From positions 5,137,501 through 5,201,500 of the forward strand of contig NZ_CP018846.1 in NCBI RefSeq assembly GCF_002025705.1: a DNA stretch of 64,000 nt, in the 5' to 3' direction. Numbering within the stretch: the first letter of the stretch is position 1; every line of letters starts with the position of its first letter. Under the pieces are notes generated by a model. The model did no database searches and was not told where the DNA came from. It worked only from the letters and a program-made list of their open reading frames with translations. This DNA is from Pseudomonas putida. Lineage in GTDB: Bacteria > Pseudomonadota > Gammaproteobacteria > Pseudomonadales > Pseudomonadaceae. The position numbers and the translations under genes are program-made. Shown here one piece after another: positions 25,551-33,256 of this stretch.

Positions 25551-25988
25551 ATGAGCCTGCCGCGCAACAGCCTCAGCCGTACCACCCGCCCTGAACGCAG
25601 GCGCGTCGGTGGCGGCTGGCTGAGCCTGTTCGCCATGTGGATGATCTTCATCGGCCCATTGATTTCCCAATCGATGCCGATGGACCACCACGCCGGCATG
25701 AGCATGCCGATGGACATGTCGATGTCCATGCCGGCCGCTCACGCCCATGCCAGCGACAGCCATCACGGCCACGGCGACGATGGCCAACTGCATGTAATGT
25801 GGGAAAAGTGTGGCTATTGCAGCCTGCTGTTCAACTGCCCCGCCTTACCGCAAACCCTCAGCCCGCTCAGCGTCGCCAGCGCAGTTCCCCCTACCCTCAT
25901 CCCCGCCCCCACGCGCCAGGGCCATGCCCGGCAGGCCGTGTTCCCCGGTGCGCGCAGCCGCGCGCCGCCCCTCTCGATCAGCGTCTGA
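25551..25988 (+). CDS. DUF2946-type protein with His/Met-rich segment (second copy)
   Basis: This 145-residue protein has a hydrophobic segment near residues 24-40 (LSLFAMWMIFIGPLISQ). A striking Met/His-rich stretch follows from about residue 42 to 77 (including MDHHAGMSMPMDMSMSMP and HHGHGDD). A CGYCSLLFNC motif lies near residue 87. The Cys motif and context fit DUF2946, while the Met/His run looks like a copper-binding region. It lies 25 bp after the copper chaperone and 66 bp before oprC. I infer a periplasmic or membrane copper-binding accessory. Confidence 0.7.
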   Translation: MSLPRNSLSRTTRPERRRVGGGWLSLFAMWMIFIGPLISQSMPMDHHAGMSMPMDMSMSMPAAHAHASDSHHGHGDDGQLHVMWEKCGYCSLLFNCPALPQTLSPLSVASAVPPTLIPAPTRQGHARQAVFPGARSRAPPLSISV

Positions 25989-26054
25989 CACCACCGTTAT
26001 CGCACGGAGCCAGGAGGCTTCGCGCACACTCATGACTGATCGACTGGAATCACT

Positions 26055-28112
26055 ATGTCCGGCTGCACCCCTGTTTTAGCCACTTCCCTGCGTGGGACAT
26101 TCGCCGCACTGTGCGGCTCGCTGCTCGCGCCCATGGCCCTGGCCGCCGACCCTGGCCATGAAGGCCCCGAGGCCGAGCTGAGCCCGATGGTAATCACCGC
26201 GCTTGCGCCTAGCTCGCCGCTGACCGTGGTCACCAACCCCAAGGACCCGCGCCAGCCAGTGCCGGCCAGCGATGGTGCCGATTACCTGAAAACCATCCCC
26301 GGCTTCTCGGCCATCCGCGCCGGTGGCACCAACGGTGACCCGGTGCTGCGCGGCATGTTCGGCTCGCGCCTGAACATCCTCACCAACGGCGGCGTGATGC
26401 TCGGCGCCTGCCCCAACCGCATGGATGCCCCGACCTCCTACATCGCACCGGAAACCTACGACCGCCTCACCGTGATCAAAGGCCCGCAAAGCGTGATCTG
26501 GGGGCCAGGCGGCTCAGCGGGCACGATCCTCTTCGAGCGCGAGCCGGAAAAGTTCGGCACCCTCGGCAGCCGGGTCAACGCCAGCCTGCTGGCCGGCTCC
26601 AATGGCCGCTTCGACAAGGTGCTCGACGCTGCCGCCGGCAACAGCCAGGGCTACGCGCGCTTCGTCGGCAACCAGTCGCATTCGGACGATTACGACGACG
26701 GCAACGGCGACACCGTGCCTTCGCGCTGGGAGAAATGGAACGGCGACGTGGCCCTGGGCTGGACCCCCGACCAGGACACCTTGCTTGAACTCACCGCAGG
26801 CAAGGGCGACGGCGAGGCACGCTATGCCGGCCGTGGCATGGATGGCGCGCAGTTCAAGCGCGAAAGCCTGGGCCTGCGTTTTGAAAAGTCCAACCTCGGC
26901 GAAGTGCTCGACAAGGTCGAGGCGCAGGTCTACTACAACTACGCCGACCACGTGATGGACAACTACAGCCTGCGTACCCCCTCGGGCACCGGCATGATGG
27001 CCGGCCCCATGGCCGCCGCCGTCGACCGCCGCACCTTGGGCGCACGCATCAAGGCCACCTGGCGCTGGGCCGACGTGCAACTGGTCAGCGGCATCGACGC
27101 GCAGACCAACGAGCACCGCGCACGCAGCGCCATGGGCATCGACACCTACAAGGACAAACCCTGGGAAAAGGATGCCGATTTCCACAACTACGGTGCGTTC
27201 GCTGAACTGACCTGGTACGCCACCGGTGAAGATCGCCTGATCACCGGCGCCCGCCTGGACCGTGCCTCGGCTCGGGACTTCCGTGATGACAGCGCCACCA
27301 ACGGCAACACCCGCGCCGACACGCTGCCCAGTGGCTTCGTCCGCTACGAGCACGACCTGGCAGCACTGCCGGCCACCACCTACATCGGCCTCGGCCACGC
27401 CCAGCGCTTCCCGGACTACTGGGAGCTGTTCTCCCCGGACCAGGGCCCAGCCGGCTCGGTGAATGCCTTCGACAGCATCAAGCCCGAGAAGACCACCCAG
27501 CTCGACTTCGGTATCCAGTACCGCGACGAGCGCCTGGAAGCCTGGGCATCGGGCTACGTCGGGCAGATTCGTGACTACATCCTGTTCGACTACCGCACCG
27601 GGATGATGGGCATGAGCAGCACGCAGGCGCAGAACATTGACGCCCGCATCATGGGCGGCGAACTGGGTGCGGCCTACAAATTGAGCGAGCGCTGGAAGGC
27701 AGACGCCACCCTGGCCTATGCCTGGGGCAAGAACAGCAGCGATGGCAAGGCACTGCCACAGATGCCACCGCTGGAAAGTCGCCTGGGCCTGACCTACAGC
27801 CGCGACAGCTGGAGCGCCGGTGCCCTGTGGCGGCTGGTGGCAGCGCAGAACCGCATTGCCGAAAACCAGGGCAACGTGGTCGGCAAGGACTTCGACAAGA
27901 GCGCCGGCTTCGGCGTGTTCTCGCTCAACGGCGCCTACAAGGTGAACCACAACCTCAAGCTCAGCGCAGGGGTCGACAACCTGTTCGACAAGGCCTACGC
28001 CGAGCACCTGAACCTGGCCGGGAATGCCGGGTTCGGCTACCCGGCCAGTGATCCACAGCCGGTGAACGAGCCAGGCAGGACCTTCTGGACCAAGGTCGAT
28101 TTCAGCTTCTGA
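26055..28112 (+). CDS. oprC: TonB-dependent copper receptor OprC
   Basis: This 685-residue outer-membrane receptor has a signal peptide (about residues 1-31). A plug domain follows with PVLRGMFGSRLNILTNGGVM and the CPNRM motif that matches the Cys-Met copper ligands described for OprC. A 22-strand beta-barrel ends in Phe (TKVDFSF). The TonB box region is near ELSPMVITA. OprC imports copper across the outer membrane. The neighbours (PCu(A)C chaperone, DUF2946 proteins, PepSY protein) form a consistent copper acquisition cluster. Confidence 0.94.
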   Translation: MSGCTPVLATSLRGTFAALCGSLLAPMALAADPGHEGPEAELSPMVITALAPSSPLTVVTNPKDPRQPVPASDGADYLKTIPGFSAIRAGGTNGDPVLRGMFGSRLNILTNGGVMLGACPNRMDAPTSYIAPETYDRLTVIKGPQSVIWGPGGSAGTILFEREPEKFGTLGSRVNASLLAGSNGRFDKVLDAAAGNSQGYARFVGNQSHSDDYDDGNGDTVPSRWEKWNGDVALGWTPDQDTLLELTAGKGDGEARYAGRGMDGAQFKRESLGLRFEKSNLGEVLDKVEAQVYYNYADHVMDNYSLRTPSGTGMMAGPMAAAVDRRTLGARIKATWRWADVQLVSGIDAQTNEHRARSAMGIDTYKDKPWEKDADFHNYGAFAELTWYATGEDRLITGARLDRASARDFRDDSATNGNTRADTLPSGFVRYEHDLAALPATTYIGLGHAQRFPDYWELFSPDQGPAGSVNAFDSIKPEKTTQLDFGIQYRDERLEAWASGYVGQIRDYILFDYRTGMMGMSSTQAQNIDARIMGGELGAAYKLSERWKADATLAYAWGKNSSDGKALPQMPPLESRLGLTYSRDSWSAGALWRLVAAQNRIAENQGNVVGKDFDKSAGFGVFSLNGAYKVNHNLKLSAGVDNLFDKAYAEHLNLAGNAGFGYPASDPQPVNEPGRTFWTKVDFSF

Positions 28113-28122
28113 CAACAACAAC

Positions 28123-28144
28123 GGGCGCAACTTGGGTTGCGCCC
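28123..28144 (+). terminator. Hairpin between oprC and the PepSY gene
   Basis: GGGCGCAAC-TTGG-GTTGCGCCC is a perfect 9-bp stem starting 10 bases after the oprC stop. It lacks a T-run, so it may reduce rather than stop read-through into the next gene, which starts 27 bp later. Confidence 0.6.
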
Positions 28145-28170
28145 ATCTGCTGGTCACACAGGAGGTTCCC

Positions 28171-29538
28171 ATGAGAGGAACACGCATCAATTTCTATAAC
28201 CTGGCCTGGCGTTGGCACTTCTATGCGGGGCTGTTCGTGGCCCCGTTCATGATCCTGCTGGCGATCACCGGGATCATCTACCTGTTCAAACCGCAACTCG
28301 ACCCGCTGCTGTACCGTGACCTGATGGTGGTCGAAGCCGGCCACCATCGCCAGGGCGCCGATACGATGCTGGCCGAAGTGCGCCAGGCTTACCCGCAAGG
28401 CCATGTCGGCCAGTACCTGCCGCCGATCAATGCCGAGCGCAGCGCGCAATTCGTGGTGCATGACGCTGGCCGCGAACTGAACGTCTTCGTCGACCCGTAC
28501 AGCGGCAAGATACTTGGCGAGCAGGACGGCAAGCAGAACCTCCAGGCCATCGCCCGCGCCCTGCACGGTGAACTGATGGTCGGCACGGTCGGTGACCGCC
28601 TGGTGGAGCTCGCCGCAGGCTGGGGCATCGTGCTGGTGGTGTCGGGCCTGTACCTTTGGTGGCCACGCGGGCGCAACGGTGCCGGTGTGCTGTGGCCACG
28701 CTTCGCGGCAAAAGGCCGAGTGTTCTGGCGTGACCTGCATGCGGTGACCGGCTTCTGGGGTTCTGCCCTGCTGTTGCTGATGCTGGTCAGCGGCATGACC
28801 TGGACCGGCATGTGGGGCAAACAGTACGCCGATCTGTGGAACCGCTTCCCGGCGGCCATGTGGAACGACGTGCCCAAGTCGGACCAGGAGGCCCGCGTGC
28901 TCAACAACGCCCATCGCCAGACCGTGCCGTGGGCGATGGAGAACACCCCCATGCCGCAATCCGGCGCGCATGCCGAGCATGCCGGGCATCACATGATGGA
29001 CAGTGCGCCAGCCGCGCCACAGGTGACCCTGCAGCAGGTGCAGGACATCGCCACTGCGCGCCAGGTGGAGCCGGGCTACAGCATCACCGCGCCGACCACT
29101 GCAGAGGGTGTGTACACCATTGCAGTGTTCGCCGACGACCCGCGCAACGATGCCACCCTGCATGTCGACCAGTACACCGGCAAGGTGTTGGCCGATGTGC
29201 GCTGGCAGGACTACAGCCCGGTGGCGCGTGCTACCGAGCTTGGCGTGATGCTGCACGAGGGCAAGATGTTCGGGCCGCTGAACCAGATCATCATTCTGCT
29301 GGTATGCCTGATGATCCTGCTGGGTTCGGTGAGCGGGCTGGTGATGTGGTGGAAACGCCGGCCTGAAGGTGGGCTGGGGGTGCCACCGCTGCGCCATGAC
29401 CTGCCGCGCTGGAAGGCAGCGGTGGGGGTCATGCTGGTGCTGGGCGTGATGTTCCCGCTGGTGGGGGTGTCGATGGTGGTGATGTGGGTGGTGGATAGCC
29501 TGGTGGTCCGGCGCCGTCGGGTGCTGGCCAGCGCCTGA
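28171..29538 (+). CDS. PepSY-domain inner-membrane protein (PiuB-like)
   Basis: This 455-residue protein has four main membrane segments and two PepSY-like domains. The first membrane segment is near residue 17-40 (FYAGLFVAPFMILLAITG). LYLWWPRG and the central HAVTGFWGSALLLLMLVSGM are conserved in the family. The C-terminal pair of helices includes LVMWWKRRP. Proteins of this kind lie beside TonB-dependent metal receptors and probably act as membrane reductases or transport accessories. A Met/His-rich loop (MPQSGAHAEHAGHHMMD) between helices fits copper. The ATG at 28171 has an AGGAGG ribosome-binding site. Confidence 0.88.
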   Translation: MRGTRINFYNLAWRWHFYAGLFVAPFMILLAITGIIYLFKPQLDPLLYRDLMVVEAGHHRQGADTMLAEVRQAYPQGHVGQYLPPINAERSAQFVVHDAGRELNVFVDPYSGKILGEQDGKQNLQAIARALHGELMVGTVGDRLVELAAGWGIVLVVSGLYLWWPRGRNGAGVLWPRFAAKGRVFWRDLHAVTGFWGSALLLLMLVSGMTWTGMWGKQYADLWNRFPAAMWNDVPKSDQEARVLNNAHRQTVPWAMENTPMPQSGAHAEHAGHHMMDSAPAAPQVTLQQVQDIATARQVEPGYSITAPTTAEGVYTIAVFADDPRNDATLHVDQYTGKVLADVRWQDYSPVARATELGVMLHEGKMFGPLNQIIILLVCLMILLGSVSGLVMWWKRRPEGGLGVPPLRHDLPRWKAAVGVMLVLGVMFPLVGVSMVVMWVVDSLVVRRRRVLASA

Positions 29539-29551
29539 GTCTTAACCTGCA

Positions 29552-29635
29552 CTGGCTTCTTCGCGGGTAAACCCGCTCCCACAGGGATAGCACAATACCT
29601 GTAGGAGCGGCTTTAGCCGCGAAGAGGCCGGTACA
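29552..29635. repeat. REP-type palindrome pair upstream of cycA
   Basis: CTTCTTCGCGGGTAAACCCG followed by CTCCCACAGG, and the inverted CTGTAGGAGCGGCTTTAGCC with GCGAAGAGGCCGG, form a pair of the GCGGGTAAACCCGC subtype. This subtype differs in the inner stem from the TTGTGTCGCGAAAGG type. Confidence 0.8.
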
Positions 29636-29753
29636 GGAGAATGTTGCACCCCAAAAGTCGAGTCGATCTGTCGCGCCCCTATCTGGCACGAGCGTGTTAG
29701 CCTAACCGGCTACCTCTGACAAGAAGACTGACCTTTCAAGGGAATGCAGCTTG

Positions 29754-31160
29754 ATGACGCAAACTCAACCCACCACGCCAGATGACCAGCATCTGCAGCG
29801 CAACCTGACCAACCGCCACATCCAGCTGATCGCCATCGGCGGCGCGATCGGCACCGGCCTGTTCATGGGCTCGGGCAAGACCATCAGCCTGGCGGGCCCA
29901 TCGATCATCTTCGTCTACATGATCATCGGCTTCATGCTGTTCTTCGTCATGCGCGCCATGGGCGAACTGCTGCTGTCGAACCTCAACTACAAGTCGTTCA
30001 TCGACTTCTCCGCCGACCTGCTCGGCCCCTGGGCCGGCTACTTCACCGGCTGGACCTACTGGTTCTGCTGGGTGGTCACCGGCATTGCCGACGTGGTGGC
30101 GATCGCCGCCTACACGCAATTCTGGTTCCCCGAGCTGCCCCAGTGGATACCGGCGCTGACCTGCGTGGCGGTGCTGCTGTCGCTGAACCTGGTCACCGTG
30201 AAAATGTTCGGCGAGATGGAGTTCTGGTTCGCCCTGATCAAGATCGTCGCCATCCTCGGCCTGGTCGCCACCGGCCTGTACATGGTCATCACCGGCTTCA
30301 CCTCGCCCAGCGGTCGCACCGCGCAGCTGGCCAACCTGTGGAACGACGGCGGCATGTTCCCCAATGGCCTGATGGGCTTCTTCGCCGGTTTCCAGATTGC
30401 CGTATTCGCGTTCGTCGGTATCGAACTGGTGGGCACCACCGCTGCCGAAGCGAAGAACCCCGAGCGCACCCTGCCGCGTGCGATCAACTCGATCCCGGTG
30501 CGGATCATCGTGTTCTACGTGCTGGCACTGATCGCGATCATGGCGGTAACCCCATGGCGCGACGTAGTACCGGGCAAGAGCCCGTTCGTTGAACTGTTCG
30601 TGCTGGCCGGCCTGCCGGCGGCGGCGAGCATCATCAACTTCGTGGTGCTGACCTCGGCGGCCTCGTCGGCCAACAGCGGCGTGTTCTCCACCAGCCGCAT
30701 GCTCTACGGCCTGTCCCAGGAAGGCGATGCACCCACGGCGTTCGAGAAGCTGTCGAGCCGCTCGGTGCCAGCCAACGGGCTGTTCTTCTCCTGCGCCTGC
30801 CTGCTGCTGGGCGCGGTGCTGATCTACCTGGTGCCGAACGTGGTCGAAGCGTTCACCCTGGTGACCACCGTGTCGGCTGTGCTGTTCATGTTCGTGTGGA
30901 CGCTGATCCTGCTGTCGTACCTGAAGTACCGCAAACACCGCGCGGCGCTTCATCAGGCGTCGAACTACAAGATGCCGGGCGGGCGCTTCATGTGCTACGT
31001 GTGCCTGGTGTTCTTCGCCTTCATCCTGGTGCTGCTGAGCCTGGAGGCGGATACCCGCTCGGCGCTGATCGTCACGCCAATCTGGTTCCTGCTGCTGGCA
31101 GTGACCTACCAGTTCGTGCGTAGTCGCCGTCATCCACGCACCGCCGTGCGTAACGGCTAA
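29754..31160 (+). CDS. cycA: D-serine/D-alanine/glycine permease CycA
   Basis: This 468-residue amino acid permease has 12 predicted membrane helices. It closely follows the CycA sequence pattern: LTNRHIQLIAIGGAIGTGLF at the first helix, FTGWTYWFCWVVTGIADVVA, FAGFQIAVFAFVGIELVGTT and the SSANSGVFSTSRMLYGLSQ block. CycA imports D-alanine, D-serine and glycine by proton symport. The ATG at 29754 is preferred over the TTG directly before it. About 70 bases after the stop lies a degraded duplicate of the eighth-to-tenth helix region (see the separate entry). Confidence 0.92.
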   Translation: MTQTQPTTPDDQHLQRNLTNRHIQLIAIGGAIGTGLFMGSGKTISLAGPSIIFVYMIIGFMLFFVMRAMGELLLSNLNYKSFIDFSADLLGPWAGYFTGWTYWFCWVVTGIADVVAIAAYTQFWFPELPQWIPALTCVAVLLSLNLVTVKMFGEMEFWFALIKIVAILGLVATGLYMVITGFTSPSGRTAQLANLWNDGGMFPNGLMGFFAGFQIAVFAFVGIELVGTTAAEAKNPERTLPRAINSIPVRIIVFYVLALIAIMAVTPWRDVVPGKSPFVELFVLAGLPAAASIINFVVLTSAASSANSGVFSTSRMLYGLSQEGDAPTAFEKLSSRSVPANGLFFSCACLLLGAVLIYLVPNVVEAFTLVTTVSAVLFMFVWTLILLSYLKYRKHRAALHQASNYKMPGGRFMCYVCLVFFAFILVLLSLEADTRSALIVTPIWFLLLAVTYQFVRSRRHPRTAVRNG

Positions 31161-31167
31161 TGGCCTC

Positions 31168-31186
31168 GGGGGCTGCTTTGCAGCCC
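31168..31186 (+). terminator. Hairpin after cycA
   Basis: GGGGGCTGC-TTT-GCAGCCC is a short stem seven bases after the cycA stop. It resembles a single REP inner stem with no flanking REP arms. It could end cycA transcription weakly. Confidence 0.5.
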
Positions 31187-31224
31187 TTCGTAACACGCGT
31201 GCAAGCGGGTAAAACGCCCGGCGG

Positions 31225-31377
31225 GCCAAGCGCTTTTCCTGCACCTGCCTGCTGCTGGGGGCGGTGCTGATCTACCTGGTACCGAACGTGGTCGAGGCGT
31301 TCACAGTGGTGACTACCGTTGCGGCGGTGTTGTTCATGTTCGTCTGGGCGTTGATCCTGCTGTCGTACCTGAAGTGA
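31225..31377 (+). pseudogene. Remnant of a second cycA-like permease gene
   Basis: Read in frame, 31231-31377 translates to a 48-residue run beginning RFSCTCLLLGAVLIYLVPNV and ending ALILLSYLK before TGA. It aligns without gaps to CycA about residues 346-392 (FFSCACLLLGAVLIYLVPNV and TLILLSYLK). The nucleotide sequences also match closely, with mostly third-position differences. There is no start codon, ribosome-binding site or remainder of the gene on either side. It is therefore a decayed fragment of a tandem paralogue or of a recombination event, not a functional gene. Confidence 0.85.
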
Positions 31378-31451
31378 TACTGAGTGATACACGGGATAAT
31401 TGATTGGCAGGCAGGGGCTCTCGATGCAAGAGCGCTCCTGCCACACTCTCC

Positions 31452-32909
31452 TTAGCGGTGCACTGCCAGGCTCACCAGGATTGGCAGCGACCAGTTCGGA
31501 TCATCGGCATTACGCGCTTCAAGCTTCACTGTGCCGTTGTACCAACCTGGGGGCAGTTGCGGGTTGTCTTCACGGGCGAAGCGAAGGAGCAACTGCGCAC
31601 CACCAGAGCCGGGATTGCAGACAACGTAGCTGTTCATGGTGGTGAACCCGGGGCATCCCGCTACTTCCCTCTGTGCCCTGAATTTGACGGACCGCACACT
31701 CCCATCCTCTGCAGTCAGTTTTACGGCCAAGGTCGTGGTGCCTTCTCCACCGAAGGTCAGTGCGGTCGGGCCCACGTCACTGGAAAGTGCAACCACTCCT
31801 ACCCGTAGCCTCGCCTGGGAAGGTGCCACGGTCACACGCGCCTGTGCCTGGTCGGATACATAGATCAGTCGGGCGCCTTGGAACTCAGGGCTGTACCCGC
31901 TCAACCGACCTGCCTGCTCACGCCAGAGCCTGGCCATGTCGGCGGTTCTTGAATTACCTAAAGGCCTGCCGTCATAAGTGACTTGAGGATTCGAATAGTA
32001 CGGCACGTTGTTACCGCACAGGAACGTGTGAGCGCCACCTGCGGTCTGGTAGCCGAAGCGATAATCGTCTCGGCCATCTTCGTTACAGTGGTCACCCCCC
32101 GCGTTATGGCCAACTTCATGCCGAAATGCCAGCGGATAATGAATACTATTGAGGCTGTCCCAGCCAGGCTTGTAGGCCATGCCGGCATAGGGTGAGGCGT
32201 CGAAGTAACCCACGTTGATATCCTGCTGATAGTCCGGGCGCAGTGGTGTCAACATGCTTTGAACTTGTTTCAGGCCAGTACCATCGACGGGGAGATCGGT
32301 TTCGGTCACGCGAACACCTGCCAGGCGCAGTTGCACCCCTGCCACCTGTGAGTTTCGCAACCCCAGGTTGGCCGTTTCCAGTTGTGCCAGCGCGAATGCC
32401 ACTGGATCGGCATTCAGCACTGCCAGCGCCTTGGTCGAGAAAAGTACCAGGGCATCGATTATTTCTGTGTTGTCAGGCGTATTTGCAGCAGGTGCGGAAG
32501 CGGACTCTGCAAGCCCCTCCACGGTATCCGGCTTCATATAATCATAAGGCGGCTCTTCTAGAAATCGGCGCCCACCCGCCTTATCGACATGCAGCGTACC
32601 GCGCCGCCCGGGCCGGTCAATGATCGCCGTTATCGCCCCATCCTGGTCAGTGACCACGACCAACGAGCCGTCGACCCTGTCCGTGAGGGGCCCCGAAAGA
32701 GTGCCGCTCTCGATCGTATAACCCTGGGTATTGCGTTCCGAATGGCCTTTGATGAAGTGGCTGCCTCCCAGTTCATTTGCAACCGCTGCCACCACCGGAC
32801 TTTCGCCCTGTGCCAGTTGTGCATCCTGCGTACACCCGCTCAGCAGCATGGGCAGAAGTGATGCCATGAACATGACAGGCTTTGCAGCACTGTAAGTTGT
32901 GCCTCTCAT
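31452..32909 (-). CDS. Secreted lipoprotein metalloprotease of the metzincin (reprolysin-like) type
   Basis: This 485-residue protein starts with a lipoprotein signal (MASLLPMLLSGC) with the lipidation Cys at residue 26. A pro-region (about 30-145) precedes a protease domain (about 148-345). The zinc site HEVGHNAGGDH at residues 264-274 fits HExxHxxGxxH of metzincins, with zinc ligands H264, H268 and H274 and catalytic E265. NNVPYYSNPQVTYDGRPLG lies further on, where metzincins place the Met-turn or nearby loop; no clear Met-turn was seen. The C-terminal 125 residues look like a beta-sandwich (PPGWYNGTVKLEARN) with two Cys. Substrate and role are unknown. It faces cycA and is isolated from other genes in its direction. 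Confidence 0.8.
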   Translation of the reverse strand: MRGTTYSAAKPVMFMASLLPMLLSGCTQDAQLAQGESPVVAAVANELGGSHFIKGHSERNTQGYTIESGTLSGPLTDRVDGSLVVVTDQDGAITAIIDRPGRRGTLHVDKAGGRRFLEEPPYDYMKPDTVEGLAESASAPAANTPDNTEIIDALVLFSTKALAVLNADPVAFALAQLETANLGLRNSQVAGVQLRLAGVRVTETDLPVDGTGLKQVQSMLTPLRPDYQQDINVGYFDASPYAGMAYKPGWDSLNSIHYPLAFRHEVGHNAGGDHCNEDGRDDYRFGYQTAGGAHTFLCGNNVPYYSNPQVTYDGRPLGNSRTADMARLWREQAGRLSGYSPEFQGARLIYVSDQAQARVTVAPSQARLRVGVVALSSDVGPTALTFGGEGTTTLAVKLTAEDGSVRSVKFRAQREVAGCPGFTTMNSYVVCNPGSGGAQLLLRFAREDNPQLPPGWYNGTVKLEARNADDPNWSLPILVSLAVHR

Positions 32910-33256
32910 TTTTGATCAACTCCGGATATGGGTTCGGGTCAGCACACGATAGCCACGCCATACCCTTGCGCCTACTGGCAAAAATGTCAGGTACAGCCGA
33001 CTCCTACAGGCGATTGAGGTCCATGAGAGGTGCGCCAGCGACAGGCGCGAACGGGATCTGGAGCGATCGTCTGTCAAAAGTGATCACCCACCCCAGGCCC
33101 CAATACTGTGCAGGCCAGAGCGGCAAGCACCATGTTGAACGCACCAAACGCTCCGATTCGTCGCACAAACGCTCTATGACAAGCCTTCCGGCGCTCGGCA
33201 CAGCCTTTGCAATCTCCGACCTGCCAGCACCACAACCCTCACATCGGAGTGACCAA
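32910..33256. other. Intergenic region between the metzincin gene and urtA
   Basis: About 350 bp with no convincing gene. It separates two divergent genes. The part near urtA holds the sigma-54 type promoter listed separately. A frame in line with urtA stays open through this gap, but its composition is not protein-like and UrtA has a clear signal peptide at its own start. A weak NtrC-like sequence (GGTCCATGAGAGGTGCG) lies at 33018-33034. Confidence 0.7.
33196..33211 (+). promoter_or_regulatory. Sigma-54 (RpoN) promoter of urtA
   Basis: CGGCACAGCCTTTGCA has GG (33197-33198) and GC (33209-33210) exactly 10 bases apart, with flanking bases that fit the consensus TGGCAC-N5-TTGCW. The predicted transcript would start near 33222, giving a leader of about 35 bases before the UrtA start. 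Urea uptake genes are often under NtrC and RpoN control. Confidence 0.75.

Noticed and set aside
31168..31451. A mobile element as the source of the cycA fragment
   Set aside because: No inverted repeats, target-site duplications or transposase remnants are visible around the fragment.
32882..33256. An N-terminal extension of UrtA upstream of 33257
   Set aside because: The frame is open by chance. UrtA has a normal signal peptide at 33257, and the sigma-54 promoter lies within the supposed extension.
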